DNA of 64,000 nucleotides from contig JBFWQA010000001.1 of assembly GCA_050249695.1 (NCBI GenBank), forward strand, positions 620,001-684,000, written 5' to 3'. Shown here in pieces: positions 52,134 through 61,854 of this stretch. Made by a program: the position numbers and the translations under genes. Within the stretch, counting starts at the first letter, position 1. Each line of letters opens with the position of its first letter. The notes beneath the pieces are model-generated. The model made no database searches and was not told the origin of the DNA. It worked only from the letters and a program-made list of their open reading frames with translations. This stretch comes from JACKJP01 sp050249695. GTDB lineage: Bacteria > Pseudomonadota > Alphaproteobacteria > Rhizobiales > Tepidamorphaceae.

Positions 52134-53315
52134 TCAGCCGCCGCCGCCGGCCTGCCGCCAACGCTCCAGTCCGGACTCCAGATCGGCGATCAGATCGTCC
52201 GGATCCTCCAGCCCGATGTGAAGGCGGATTGCGGGTCCCGCCGCGTTCCAGCGCGTGGCGGTGCGCGATGAGGTGGGGTCGAAGGGAACCGCAAGGCTCT
52301 CATAGCCGCCCCAGGACGCGCCGATGCCGAAATAGTCGAGGCCGTCGATGAAGGCCGCCACGGCTTCCTGCGGACCTGGTTGCATGACGATGGAGAACAG
52401 GCCGCTGGCGCCGGTGAAATCCCGCTTCCAGAGCGCATGGCCCGGGAAGCTCTCAAGACCGGGATGAAGCACGCGTTCGACTTCCGGACGCGTCTCCAGC
52501 CACCCGGCGACCTTCAGCCCCGAAGCGTGATGCTGGCGCAGTCGAACGGCCATTGTCCGCAAGCCCCTTTGGCCGAGATAGGCGACATCCGGGCCAACAT
52601 GCTGGCCCATCGCCCCATGGGTCTCGTGCAGCGCGCGCCAGTGTTCCGCGTCGGCGCTGATGGTGCCGAGCATGATGTCGGAATGGCCGCCGATATATTT
52701 TGTCGCCGCGGAGAGCGAAAGGTCGACGCCGTGCTCGAGCGGCCGGAAGTAAAGCGAGGTTGCCCAGGTGTTGTCCATGATGGTGGTGATGCCGCGTTCG
52801 CGCGCTACCGCCGTGATTGCGGGCACATCCTGTATCTCGAAGGTCAGGGAACCGGGCGATTCCAGGAAAATCGCGCGCGTATTGCCGTCGATGAGGCGCG
52901 CGATGTCCGCGCCGATCAGCGGATCGTAGTAGGTCGTGCTGATGCCCATGCGCCGGAGGATCGTGTCGCAGAAATGCCGGGTCGGCTTGTAAGCGGTGTC
53001 GACCACCAGCACATTGTCGCCGCTGGAAAGGCAACTCAATAACGCGACGGCGATCGCCGACAGCCCCGAGGGCTCAAGCACGGTGCCCGCCGCCCCCTCC
53101 ATCGCGCTGATCGCATTCTCCAGCGCTTCCAGCGTGGGGGAGCCGCGCCGCCCGTAGCGGTAGCGCTGGTCGCCCCGCTTGTAGGCGGCCACGTCCGGAA
53201 ACAGAACCGTCGAACCCTGATAGACGGGCGGATTGACGAAGCCGAAATAGTCTCCGGGTGTTCGTCCGGCATGTGTGATCAGGGTGTCGGGTCGAGGCGT
53301 CCTTTTCATGGTCAA
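52134..53315 (-). CDS. metC: Cystathionine beta-lyase
   Basis: A 393-residue PLP enzyme of the Cys/Met family. PVYQGSTVLFPD, YRYGRRGSPT and the PLP lysine in SAATKYIGGHSD match MetC, which splits cystathionine to homocysteine, pyruvate and ammonia. It complements metY: two routes to homocysteine. The 255-nt upstream region carries direct repeats that may be an operator. Confidence 0.92.
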   Translation of the reverse strand: MTMKRTPRPDTLITHAGRTPGDYFGFVNPPVYQGSTVLFPDVAAYKRGDQRYRYGRRGSPTLEALENAISAMEGAAGTVLEPSGLSAIAVALLSCLSSGDNVLVVDTAYKPTRHFCDTILRRMGISTTYYDPLIGADIARLIDGNTRAIFLESPGSLTFEIQDVPAITAVARERGITTIMDNTWATSLYFRPLEHGVDLSLSAATKYIGGHSDIMLGTISADAEHWRALHETHGAMGQHVGPDVAYLGQRGLRTMAVRLRQHHASGLKVAGWLETRPEVERVLHPGLESFPGHALWKRDFTGASGLFSIVMQPGPQEAVAAFIDGLDYFGIGASWGGYESLAVPFDPTSSRTATRWNAAGPAIRLHIGLEDPDDLIADLESGLERWRQAGGGG

Positions 53316-53326
53316 TTGCTTCCTCC

Positions 53327-53397
53327 TGCCTAAAACCTCGACTATTTGCCTAGCGAAACGATGGAATTGCCCGGAATATGGTCTTGACCTGCCTAGC
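53327..53397. promoter_or_regulatory. Repeated TGCCTA(GC) motifs upstream of metC
   Basis: TGCCTAGC at 53347-53354 and again at 53390-53397, 43 bp apart (about four helical turns), plus a partial TGCCTA at 53327-53332. A repeated site upstream of metC suggests binding of a regulator; no protein is identified. Confidence 0.4.
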
Positions 53398-53570
53398 AGA
53401 ATAGCCTTCGATTGAAAAAGTCTTGAAGGCCTAAAAGGGCCCTCCGAGAGCGTTTTTTTGAACGGGAAACGGGCGAGGAGGGAGTTTTACGGCGCCGGAG
53501 GCGGTCCCGTCTCTCGGTGCGTTGCGACCAAACGCCCGAAATGCAACCAGGGGACAGAAAAGGCTTGATC

Positions 53571-54587
53571 ATGAAAAGAACGATTATGCCGGTGCTCGCC
53601 AGCGCGGCTTTCGCGATGGCGGCGACCGCCGCGACGGCCGGCACGCTCGATGACATCAAGGCGAAGGGTCATGTGCAATGCGGCGTCAGCCAGGGGTTGC
53701 CGGGCTTTTCCAATCCCGACGACAAAGGCAACTGGACGGGGCTCGACGTCGATTTCTGCCGCGGTGTCGCCGCGGCTGTGTTCGGCAATGGCGACGCGGT
53801 GAAATTCACGCCGCTGTCGGCGAAGGAACGCTTCACGGCGTTGCAGAGCGGCGAGATCGACCTTCTCTCGCGCAATACCACCTGGACGATGACGCGCGAC
53901 ACGACCCTCGGCCTGAATTTTGCCGGCGTGACCTATTACGACGGCCAGGGCTTCATGGTCCGCAAGTCTCTCGGCGTGTCATCGGCACTCGAACTGTCGG
54001 GCGCCAGCGTGTGCACCAATACCGGCACGACGACGGAACTGAACGTCGCGGACTATTTCCGCGCCAAGAACATGCAGTATGAAATCGTCGCTTTCGAAAA
54101 GTCCGACGAAGTGGTGCAGGCTTATGACGCCGGCCGCTGCGACGTCTACACGACCGATGCATCGGGTCTCTATGCGCAGCGCCTGAAGATGACCAATCCC
54201 GACGAGCATATCGTACTGCCGGAAATCATCTCCAAGGAGCCGCTGGGACCCCTCGTGCGCGACGACGACGTGCAATGGTTCAAGGTCGTGCGCTGGGTCT
54301 ATTTCGCCCTGCTGAATGCGGAGGAACTCGGCGTCACCAAGGCCAATGTCGAGGAGATGAAGGGCGCCGACAGCCCGAACGTCAAGCGATTGCTCGGCAC
54401 CGAAGGCGAATTCGGCCCCTCGATCGGTCTCGACAAGGAATGGGCGGTCAACGTGATCAAGGCCGTCGGCAACTATGGCGAAATCTTCAACCGCAACGTC
54501 GGGCCCGACACCCCGCTGGGTATTTCGCGCGGTCTGAATGCGTTGTGGACCGATGGCGGCGTTCAGTACGCGCCTCCGGTGCGCTGA
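53571..54587 (+). CDS. aapJ: General amino-acid ABC transporter, substrate-binding protein
   Basis: A 338-residue periplasmic binding protein with signal peptide (TAATAGTLDD, cleavage near 23) and family motifs GHVQCGVSQGLPGFS and DLLSRNTTWTMTRD. It binds many L-amino acids. It precedes aapQ, aapM and aapP in the usual order. The ATG at 53571 follows an AAAAGG sequence; the frame is open from 53517. Confidence 0.96.
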   Translation: MKRTIMPVLASAAFAMAATAATAGTLDDIKAKGHVQCGVSQGLPGFSNPDDKGNWTGLDVDFCRGVAAAVFGNGDAVKFTPLSAKERFTALQSGEIDLLSRNTTWTMTRDTTLGLNFAGVTYYDGQGFMVRKSLGVSSALELSGASVCTNTGTTTELNVADYFRAKNMQYEIVAFEKSDEVVQAYDAGRCDVYTTDASGLYAQRLKMTNPDEHIVLPEIISKEPLGPLVRDDDVQWFKVVRWVYFALLNAEELGVTKANVEEMKGADSPNVKRLLGTEGEFGPSIGLDKEWAVNVIKAVGNYGEIFNRNVGPDTPLGISRGLNALWTDGGVQYAPPVR

Positions 54588-54605
54588 ACATATCGGCATG
54601 ATCTT

Positions 54606-54629
54606 CCCCGGCCGATGCGTCGGCCGGGG
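54606..54629 (+). other. Perfect 10-bp hairpin between aapJ and aapQ
   Basis: CCCCGGCCGA-tgcg-TCGGCCGGGG is a perfect stem-loop with no T tract, 19 nt after aapJ. It likely stabilises the upstream message, giving more binding protein than permease, as in other ABC operons. Confidence 0.7.
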
Positions 54630-54744
54630 ATCCGACTTTCCGAAATGCCCGCACTGGCTGGAGCGGCATGAACGGATCGGCCCGCAGAGGGGCGGGCGAA
54701 AGACTGGGTGGCCGGCGCCCATCGTCGGCTGATCTGGAGGGGGC

Positions 54745-55929
54745 ATGGCGCTTCAGGAAACCGCGCGCGCACCGGACAGGAGGTCCGTCCTCAACGACCC
54801 CAAGGTCCGCGGCTGGATTTACCAGATCGTTGTCATTGTCCTGATCGTCTGGTTCGGCTGGGAGATCGTCAACAACACCATCGCGAACCTGCGCGCCCGC
54901 AACATCTCCGGCGGGTTTGGATTTCTGGATATCAATGCCGGTTTCGGCATCACGCAAAGCCTGATCAGCTATTCGGAAGTTTCCAGCTACGGCCGCGCCC
55001 TCATGGTGGGGCTGCTGAACACGTTGATGGTCGCCGGCCTCGGCGTGCTTTTCGCGACGGTCTTCGGCTTCATTGTCGGTATCGCCCGCCTCTCTCCGAA
55101 CTGGCTGATTTCGCGCATCGCGACGGTCTATGTGGAAGTCCTGCGCAATGTCCCGCTGCTGTTGCAGATATTCTTCTGGTATTTCGCCGTTCTTCGGGCG
55201 GTGCCCAACCCGCGCAACTCGGTCGAATTCGCGGGCGGCGTCTTCCTCAACAATCGCGGCCTGTTCATGCCGCGCATCATCTTCGAAGAGGGTTCCGGCC
55301 TGATCGGCTGGGCGGTCCTGGTCGCCATCGCGCTATGGATCGGCATCTATCTCTGGGCCCGGAAACGACAGGAAGCGACGGGTCAGCAGTTCCCCGTCTT
55401 CCTCTCCGGCTTTGCCGTGTTCATCCTGCTGCCCGTTCTCGCATGGCTCGTGACCGGAATGCCCCTGTCCATCGAAACGCCGGAATTGAGGGGGTTCAAC
55501 TTTGTCGGCGGCGCGAGGGTGATCCCTGAATTCGTCGGCCTCTTGCTGGCACTCAGTGCCTATACTGCCGCCTTCATCGCCGAAATCGTCAGGGCCGGCA
55601 TACTGGCCGTGAGCCACGGCCAGACGGAAGCGGCCCACGCGCTCGGTCTGCGCAGCGGCCCGACCTTGCGCCTCGTCGTCATTCCGCAGGCGCTGCGGGT
55701 CATCATCCCGCCGCTGACGAGCCAGTATCTGAACCTGACGAAGAATTCCTCGCTTGCCGTGGCCATTGCCTATCCGGACCTTGTTTCGGTTGGCGGCACG
55801 GTGCTCAACCAGACGGGGCAGGCGGTCGAGATCATCGGCATCTGGATGGCGGTCTACCTTTCCATCAGCCTTCTGACGTCGCTTTTCATGAACTGGTACA
55901 ACAGCCACATCGCGCTGGTCGAGCGATGA
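54745..55929 (+). CDS. aapQ: General amino-acid ABC permease
   Basis: A 394-residue inner-membrane permease of the His/Glu/Gln/Arg/opine family. Several helices plus a long insert loop; the EAA-loop motif is QTEAAHALGLRSGPTLRLVV. It pairs with AapM. The ATG is 157 nt after aapJ and overlaps aapM at its end. Confidence 0.95.
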   Translation: MALQETARAPDRRSVLNDPKVRGWIYQIVVIVLIVWFGWEIVNNTIANLRARNISGGFGFLDINAGFGITQSLISYSEVSSYGRALMVGLLNTLMVAGLGVLFATVFGFIVGIARLSPNWLISRIATVYVEVLRNVPLLLQIFFWYFAVLRAVPNPRNSVEFAGGVFLNNRGLFMPRIIFEEGSGLIGWAVLVAIALWIGIYLWARKRQEATGQQFPVFLSGFAVFILLPVLAWLVTGMPLSIETPELRGFNFVGGARVIPEFVGLLLALSAYTAAFIAEIVRAGILAVSHGQTEAAHALGLRSGPTLRLVVIPQALRVIIPPLTSQYLNLTKNSSLAVAIAYPDLVSVGGTVLNQTGQAVEIIGIWMAVYLSISLLTSLFMNWYNSHIALVER

Positions 55930-57275
55930 AGGGGGGCGGCGTGACGGATATCTCCTACGTTCGCAAGACGATGGCGCCGAGCCGGCCGGCGCCGTCCTCG
56001 GTCGTCGGCCCCTGGGCGTGGGCCCGCACCAATCTCTTTTCCAGCATACCCAACACGATTTTGACGCTCATCGGCATCTGGCTCATCTATATGCTGGTGC
56101 CGCCATTGATCGAGTTCGCCTTCGTGAACGCCGTCTGGGAAGGCACGAACCGCGAAGACTGCCTCGGCCATGACGGCGCATGCTGGGCTTATGTGAAGGC
56201 GTATTTTCCGCAGTTCATCTACGGCCGCTATCCGGATGCCGAGCGTTGGCGGGTCAATCTCACATTCCTTCTCTTCTTCGGCGGCCTGATCCCGATGATG
56301 ATTCCGTCGGTGCCGTTCAAGCGCGAGAATGTCCTCTACATGCTTCTGGTCTTTCCGACCGTGGCGCTGGTCCTGCTGACGGGCGGCAATATGGATTTCA
56401 ACGGCTTCATTCTGCCTGACGACATGATCGCGCCGTCGGCGCTGAAATTCTGGATCGACTACCTCATCCTGACTGCCGTCGTCGCTGCGGCCGCCGCCGC
56501 GCTCGCGCGCGCCTCACGGTCGCATCCGCTGCCGGCGGCCGCGTCGGTGTTGGTCTTTTTTGCGGTTCTGGCGGTGATCATCGTCATTCTCGAGATCGAC
56601 TTCGGCCTGCGCCCCGTGCCGACGGATCGGTGGGGCGGCCTTCTGGTCACGCTGGTGATCGCCGTGACGGGAATTGCGATGTCGCTGCCGCTCGGCATCG
56701 CCTTTGCGCTCGGACGCCGCTCGAACATGCCGGTCGTGCGGCTGGTCTCCATCATCTTCATCGAATTCTGGCGCGGCGTTCCGCTGATCACCGTACTTTT
56801 CATGTCGTCGGTCATGCTGCCGCTGTTCCTTCCCGAAAACGTGACATTCGACAAGCTGCTGCGCGCCCTGATCGGCGTTGCGCTTTTTGCCGCCGCCTAT
56901 ATGGCCGAAGTGGTCCGCGGCGGGCTTCAGGCCATTCCGAAGGGGCAATATGAGGGGGCACAGGCACTGGGGCTGACATATTGGCAGATGATGTACCGGA
57001 TCATCCTGCCGCAGGCCCTGAAACTCGTCATCCCCGGCATCGTCAACACGTTTATCGGGCTGTTCAAGGACACCACGCTGGTGCTGATCATCGGCCTGTT
57101 CGATCTGCTCGGTCAGGTGCAGTCGTCCTTCACCGACCCGAGCTGGTCGACGCCTTACCAGAGCCATACCGGCTATCTTTTCGCGGCGGCGATATTCTGG
57201 ATCTTCTGTTTTGGCATGAGTCGCTATTCGGTCTGGACCGAACGGCGCCTCGATACCGGCCACAGAAAACGTTAG
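55926..57275 (+). CDS. aapM: General amino-acid ABC permease
   Basis: A 449-residue permease partner. EAA loop YEGAQALGLTYWQMMYRIIL; about eight helices, with a long first periplasmic region. The ATG overlaps the aapQ stop by 4 nt (ATGA), so translation is coupled; GTG at 55941 is another candidate. Confidence 0.95.
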   Translation: MKGGGVTDISYVRKTMAPSRPAPSSVVGPWAWARTNLFSSIPNTILTLIGIWLIYMLVPPLIEFAFVNAVWEGTNREDCLGHDGACWAYVKAYFPQFIYGRYPDAERWRVNLTFLLFFGGLIPMMIPSVPFKRENVLYMLLVFPTVALVLLTGGNMDFNGFILPDDMIAPSALKFWIDYLILTAVVAAAAAALARASRSHPLPAAASVLVFFAVLAVIIVILEIDFGLRPVPTDRWGGLLVTLVIAVTGIAMSLPLGIAFALGRRSNMPVVRLVSIIFIEFWRGVPLITVLFMSSVMLPLFLPENVTFDKLLRALIGVALFAAAYMAEVVRGGLQAIPKGQYEGAQALGLTYWQMMYRIILPQALKLVIPGIVNTFIGLFKDTTLVLIIGLFDLLGQVQSSFTDPSWSTPYQSHTGYLFAAAIFWIFCFGMSRYSVWTERRLDTGHRKR

Positions 57276-57287
57276 GAGACCTTTGTC

Positions 57288-58364
57288 ATGGCGAAAGACA
57301 CCGACAAGTCGGCCGGCGGCAAGACGAGAAGCCAGAAGACGGCGCGGCAGCTCGCGGCGGCCCGGTCTCCCGCTTCCAGGACGGCGGCAAAATCCAGAAC
57401 GGCGAAATCCAAGGTCTCGGGCGCGGCAAATCCCGGCGCGACTGCGGCGGCAAAGACAACTGCAAAGGTCAGTTCCAAGATCGGTGCCAAAGCCACCGTG
57501 AAGACCGGCGCGAAGACCGGGGCTAAAGCCGGGGGCAGGACCGGGGCCAAAGCCACCGTGAAGGCCGCCGCCGCAGCCCGCGCCCCGGCAAGTCCTGCAA
57601 AGCGCGACGCCGGGCCGCCGCCCTTGTCGTCCGAGCTCGCCGTGGAGATGATCGGCGTCAACAAGTGGTATGGCGATTTCCACGTGTTGCGCGACATCGA
57701 TCTGACCGTTCATCGGGGCGAGCGCATCGTGATCTGCGGGCCCTCCGGCTCCGGCAAATCGACCATGATCCGCTGCATCAACCGGCTTGAGGAGCATCAG
57801 AAGGGCAAAATCGTCGTCGACGGGATCGAACTGACCAACGACCTCAAGCGCATCGACGAAATCCGCCGCGAAGTCGGCATGGTGTTCCAGCATTTCAACC
57901 TGTTCCCGCATCTGACGATTCTCGAAAATTGCACGCTCGCGCCGATCTGGGTCCGCAAGATCCCGAAGAAGCAGGCCGAGGAGATCGCCATGGGATTCCT
58001 GGAGAAGGTGAGGATTCCCGAGCAGGCGCACAAATATCCAGGCCAGCTCTCGGGCGGTCAGCAGCAGCGCGTGGCCATCGCCCGGTCGCTGTGCATGAAC
58101 CCGAAGATCATGCTGTTCGACGAGCCGACATCCGCGCTTGACCCGGAAATGATCAAGGAAGTACTCGATGTGATGGTCGCGCTGGCCGAATCCGGCATGA
58201 CGATGCTTTGCGTTACGCACGAAATGGGCTTCGCACGGCAGGTCGCCAACCGCGTCATCTTCATGGATGCCGGGCAGATCATCGAACAGAACGAACCGGA
58301 ACCGTTCTTTACAAATCCCCGCCACGAGCGAACAAAGCTCTTTCTGAGCCAGATTCTGCACTGA
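57288..58364 (+). CDS. aapP: General amino-acid ABC ATPase with Ala/Lys-rich N-terminal tail
   Basis: A 358-residue ATPase. The NBD begins at about residue 121: Walker A GPSGSGKST (151-159), signature LSGGQQQR, Walker B IMLFDEP. It powers AapQM. Residues 1-117 form an extra low-complexity tail (Ala 40-50%, many Lys, Thr, Gly; GAKATVK repeated), absent from the usual 240-260-residue AapP. A good Shine-Dalgarno sequence (AGGAG at 57274-57278, nine bases before the ATG) supports that the tail is translated. The internal ATG at 57648 lacks one. Confidence 0.95.
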   Translation: MAKDTDKSAGGKTRSQKTARQLAAARSPASRTAAKSRTAKSKVSGAANPGATAAAKTTAKVSSKIGAKATVKTGAKTGAKAGGRTGAKATVKAAAAARAPASPAKRDAGPPPLSSELAVEMIGVNKWYGDFHVLRDIDLTVHRGERIVICGPSGSGKSTMIRCINRLEEHQKGKIVVDGIELTNDLKRIDEIRREVGMVFQHFNLFPHLTILENCTLAPIWVRKIPKKQAEEIAMGFLEKVRIPEQAHKYPGQLSGGQQQRVAIARSLCMNPKIMLFDEPTSALDPEMIKEVLDVMVALAESGMTMLCVTHEMGFARQVANRVIFMDAGQIIEQNEPEPFFTNPRHERTKLFLSQILH

Positions 58365-58506
58365 CAGAAGCCGCGTTTAGTGCATCATATATGCGAAATG
58401 TGCAGCGGCGATTCTTGCCGGTCACGTTTTCGCCCGTCTTTGATGACGGAGTTGCCGGTGATTCAATGCATGGTTGCAAAACCGGTATCCTGCAGAGGCG
58501 ATGCAA

Positions 58507-59340
58507 ATGCGGTCCACCCGCGCTGTGAGCGTTATTGTCAGCACGTACAATCAGCCTGAGTGGCTGCACCTGTCGCTGTTCGCGCTCCTGCATCAGGATC
58601 GGCATGATTTCGAGATCGTTGTCGCTGACGACGGTTCGGGACCGGAAACCGGGGCCGTGATCAACCGGCTCGCACCGCGGTTCGCCGGACGTCTGAACCA
58701 TGTCTGGCACCCCGACAACGGATTCCGCAAGAACGTCATTCTCAATGAGGCCGTTCGCCGGTCGACCGGCGACTACCTGATCTTCATGGATGGCGATGTC
58801 GTCGCGCGCGGCGATTTCGTCGCCAACCATCTGCGGCTTTCCGCGCCGGGAAGTTTTCTGTCCGGCGGCTGTCTGCGGCTGACGAGCGCGGTCAGCGAGG
58901 CCATTACCGAGGAGGGTATATCGTCGGCGACCATCTTCAGGGCGCGATTCCTGCGCGATGCGGGCCAGCCATGGACGACCAAATTCGCCAAACTGGTTCG
59001 CTTCGGACCTGTCAGCCGGATGCTTGATGCGGTCACGCCGACACGGGCCACCTTCAACGGAATGAATTCATCCATGTGGCGGTCCGATTTCTACCGGGTA
59101 AACGGTTTCGATGAGCGTATGGCCTATGGCGGTTGCGACCGGGAAATCGGCGAGAGACTTGAGAACGCGTCGGTGACGGGACGCCAGTGCCGTTACAGCC
59201 TTGCCTGTCTCCATCTCGATCATGGCCGTCCCTATGTGCGCAGGGAACTGATCGCTGAAAATGCCAAGATCAGGAAGGACGTTCAGGCGCGCCGGCTGCA
59301 TTGGACGGCGCACGGAATCGCCGACAAGCTGGCGGCCTGA
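58507..59340 (+). CDS. Glycosyltransferase family 2
   Basis: A 277-residue GT-A glycosyltransferase: VSVIVSTYNQPEWLHLSL, VVADDGSGPETG, IFMDGDVVARGDF as the DxD motif, and GGCDREIGERL. No membrane segment is evident. Substrate unknown; surface glycan is likely. AGAGG at 58494-58498 is eight bases before the ATG at 58507, so that start is preferred. Confidence 0.9.
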   Translation: MRSTRAVSVIVSTYNQPEWLHLSLFALLHQDRHDFEIVVADDGSGPETGAVINRLAPRFAGRLNHVWHPDNGFRKNVILNEAVRRSTGDYLIFMDGDVVARGDFVANHLRLSAPGSFLSGGCLRLTSAVSEAITEEGISSATIFRARFLRDAGQPWTTKFAKLVRFGPVSRMLDAVTPTRATFNGMNSSMWRSDFYRVNGFDERMAYGGCDREIGERLENASVTGRQCRYSLACLHLDHGRPYVRRELIAENAKIRKDVQARRLHWTAHGIADKLAA

Positions 59341-59362
59341 AGCCTGTTTACGAAAGGGGGGC

Positions 59363-60208
59363 TTAACTGCCCGTCTCGATCGGGAGCGCGGCGTTCGCGC
59401 CCCATTCCGCCCAGGAGCCGTCATAGACGCAGGATGGCTTGCCCGTCAGGATGGCGGCGCCCAGCGAAACGATCGCGGCGGTCACGCCTGACCCGCACAA
59501 GGCGATGATCTGCTCGCCCGGATCGATGCCTGCCTTTGCGAACGCCGCCCGCAGTTCCGCATCGCTCTTCAGGGTTCCATCGGCATTCAGCAATTGGTCG
59601 TGCGGCAGATTCAGGGAGCCTGGAATACGTCCGCGGCGAACGCCCTCGCGCGGTTCCGGGTCGCGGCCCATGAACCGGCCGGCGGAGCGCGCGTCCACGA
59701 TCTGGGTCCGGCCGTTGCAGGATTTGACGTCCTGCGTGTCGGCCACGAGCTCCGCCTGACGCCGCGCGGTGAAATGGCGCTCCACGCGGCGCGGTGTCTC
59801 GTCATCGATCGGACGGCCTTCGCGAACCCATTTCGGCAGCCCGCCATCCAGAACGCGCACGTCCTCGACGCCCATCACCCGAAACGTCCACCAGACCCGG
59901 GCCGCGGAAAACAACCCGTGCCCGTCATAGACGATGATCCGCTGTCCGTCGCCGATGCCCATCGCGCGCATGCGGGACGAAAAGAGCTCAGGTCTCGGCA
60001 ACATATGAGGCAGGGAGGTGTTCGGATCGGCAATCTGATCGATGTCGAAGAAGACAGCACCGGGAATATGAGCTTCTTCGTACTCGGCCTTCGCGTTCCT
60101 TCCCATCGCCGGCAGGTACCATGAGCCGTCGAGAATGACGACGTCCGGGGCAGTCAGATGGTCGGCCAGCCACTCGGTCGAAACTAGGTAATCATCCCGG
60201 CTCATCAA
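59363..60208 (-). CDS. sseA: 3-mercaptopyruvate sulfurtransferase
   Basis: A 281-residue tandem rhodanese protein. N-domain: VSTEWLADHLTAPDVVILDG; C-domain active site CGSGVTAA, which favours mercaptopyruvate over thiosulfate. It transfers sulfur to thiols or cyanide. It lies near cysK on the same strand, fitting cysteine metabolism. Confidence 0.92.
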   Translation of the reverse strand: MMSRDDYLVSTEWLADHLTAPDVVILDGSWYLPAMGRNAKAEYEEAHIPGAVFFDIDQIADPNTSLPHMLPRPELFSSRMRAMGIGDGQRIIVYDGHGLFSAARVWWTFRVMGVEDVRVLDGGLPKWVREGRPIDDETPRRVERHFTARRQAELVADTQDVKSCNGRTQIVDARSAGRFMGRDPEPREGVRRGRIPGSLNLPHDQLLNADGTLKSDAELRAAFAKAGIDPGEQIIALCGSGVTAAIVSLGAAILTGKPSCVYDGSWAEWGANAALPIETGS

Positions 60209-60326
60209 TCCCCCTTCGGTGCCGTCTGATAGCGGCGTTTGTTACGTTCGATAACGTATGCAGCCGGTTTGAGATCGGCTGGTGCTGGTTGATATTAAAC
60301 AATAATCACGCCCTGCGGTTCGAGCG

Positions 60327-61379
60327 TCAATCTGCGTCTGCGAAGGGTATGGCGAAAGCCGGTTCGCGCTCCAGCCACGCCGGCACCGGCAGACCCTTTT
60401 CACGCAGAAACGCCGCGTTGAAGAGCTTGGAGGCATAGCGGTTGCCGTAATCGCAGAGGATCGTGACGATCCTGTGTCCGGGGCCGAGATCGCTGGCGAG
60501 GCGGATCGCCCCGGCGATGTTGATGCCGGACGAACCGCCGAGGCACAGGCCTTCGTGTTCCACAAGATCGAACAGGATCGAGACCGCTTCGGCGTCATCG
60601 ATCCGGTAGGCCTTGTCGACATCGAGGCCTTCGAGATTGGCCGTGATTCGGCCCTGTCCGATCCCCTCCGTGACGGAGGATCCTTCGGCCTTGAGCTCGC
60701 CCGTTTCATAATAGCTGAAGAGCGCCGCGCCATGCGGATCGGCAAGGCCGATCCTGATGTCGGCTTTCCTTTCCTTCAGCGCCATTGCGACGCCGGCGAG
60801 GGTTCCACCCGACCCCACCGAACATATGAACCCGTCGATATCGCCGCCCATGTCCCGCCAGATTTCCGGACCCGTCGTGTCGATATGCGCCTGGCGGTTG
60901 GCGACGTTGTCGAACTGGTTGGCCCAGATCGCGCCGGCAGGTTCGCTCTTCGTCAGCTGTTCGGCGAGGCGGCCGGACAGTTTCACGTAGTTGTTCGGAT
61001 CGCGGTAGGGCACGGCGGGCACTTCGACCAGCTCCGCGCCGGCAAGGCGAATGGCAGCCTTCTTCTCCTCCGACTGCGTTTCGGGGATGACGATCACGCA
61101 GCGGTAACCCAGCGCCGCCGCGACCATGGCGAGGCCGATTCCCGTGTTTCCCGCCGTGCCCTCGACGATCGTGCCGCCCGGCTTGAGCAGTCCTTTGCGC
61201 TCTGCGTCGCGAATGATGGACAGCGCGGCGCGGTCCTTGACCGACTGACCGGGATTCAGGAATTCGGCCTTACCGTAGATATCGCAGCCTGTCGCTTCGC
61301 TTGCCGCTTTAAGGCGCAGCAGCGGCGTGTTGCCGATCAACTCGGTCACGTTGCGGGCCGGCGTCGTTGTTCTTGTCAT
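60327..61379 (-). CDS. cysK: Cysteine synthase A
   Basis: A 350-residue PLP enzyme using O-acetylserine and sulfide. The PLP lysine is in NPGQSVKDRAAL; TAGNTGIGLAMVAAALGY and GSGGTLAGVAMALKE are cofactor-binding blocks. The length (350) is of the longer alphaproteobacterial type. It is 118 nt upstream of sseA. Confidence 0.92.
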   Translation of the reverse strand: MTRTTTPARNVTELIGNTPLLRLKAASEATGCDIYGKAEFLNPGQSVKDRAALSIIRDAERKGLLKPGGTIVEGTAGNTGIGLAMVAAALGYRCVIVIPETQSEEKKAAIRLAGAELVEVPAVPYRDPNNYVKLSGRLAEQLTKSEPAGAIWANQFDNVANRQAHIDTTGPEIWRDMGGDIDGFICSVGSGGTLAGVAMALKERKADIRIGLADPHGAALFSYYETGELKAEGSSVTEGIGQGRITANLEGLDVDKAYRIDDAEAVSILFDLVEHEGLCLGGSSGINIAGAIRLASDLGPGHRIVTILCDYGNRYASKLFNAAFLREKGLPVPAWLEREPAFAIPFADAD

Positions 61380-61854
61380 GGCCTGTCCTGCGCGCGGGCG
61401 TTGAGGTTTCGTAGTCCTAGCCGCTCAATCCGCCCGCATCAACGCCGCATGTGCCGCTGTTGAAATCGTACCGCAAAATTCTTTTCCGGTCCGGCCCGCC
61501 GCCGGGAGGCCCCCTTCCCGAAGGCGACGGAAAGGCTGCCAACACCAGCGTTGACGGACGCCCCGACCCGTCATAGGCTTTTGCTCGAGCGGAGCGCGGC
61601 GTCCCAGAGACTCCGTTCAATGGGTAGCGGCCGAATGTGGGTCGCCAGGTCGGCATCAGACCGACACCCTGTCGCTCTATCCGCAGCGTTCTGGACGAAC
61701 GGGATAGGAGGAAGTGCTCGCCATCGGACGAGTTGGTCCAAGCACCAGCGCGGGTCAATCCGGTCTTTTTATTTCCGTGGCCGCAAATCAATGGACAGCC
61801 TGCGCGCTACCGCATGTCGGTGCCGGGCCAACAATAAATGCAATAGGGGGAAAT
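61380..61854. other. Intergenic region without a recognised gene
   Basis: The 475 nt between cysK and the P450 hold the divergent promoters presumably. Short frames exist on both strands, but none has a Shine-Dalgarno sequence or a recognisable product. I see no repeat or RNA structure that I can support. Confidence 0.6.

Noticed and set aside
61417..61791. Minus-strand 124-codon frame in the cysK-P450 gap
   Set aside because: No recognisable motifs, and composition is like shadow frames with Pro/Gly/Arg-rich runs.
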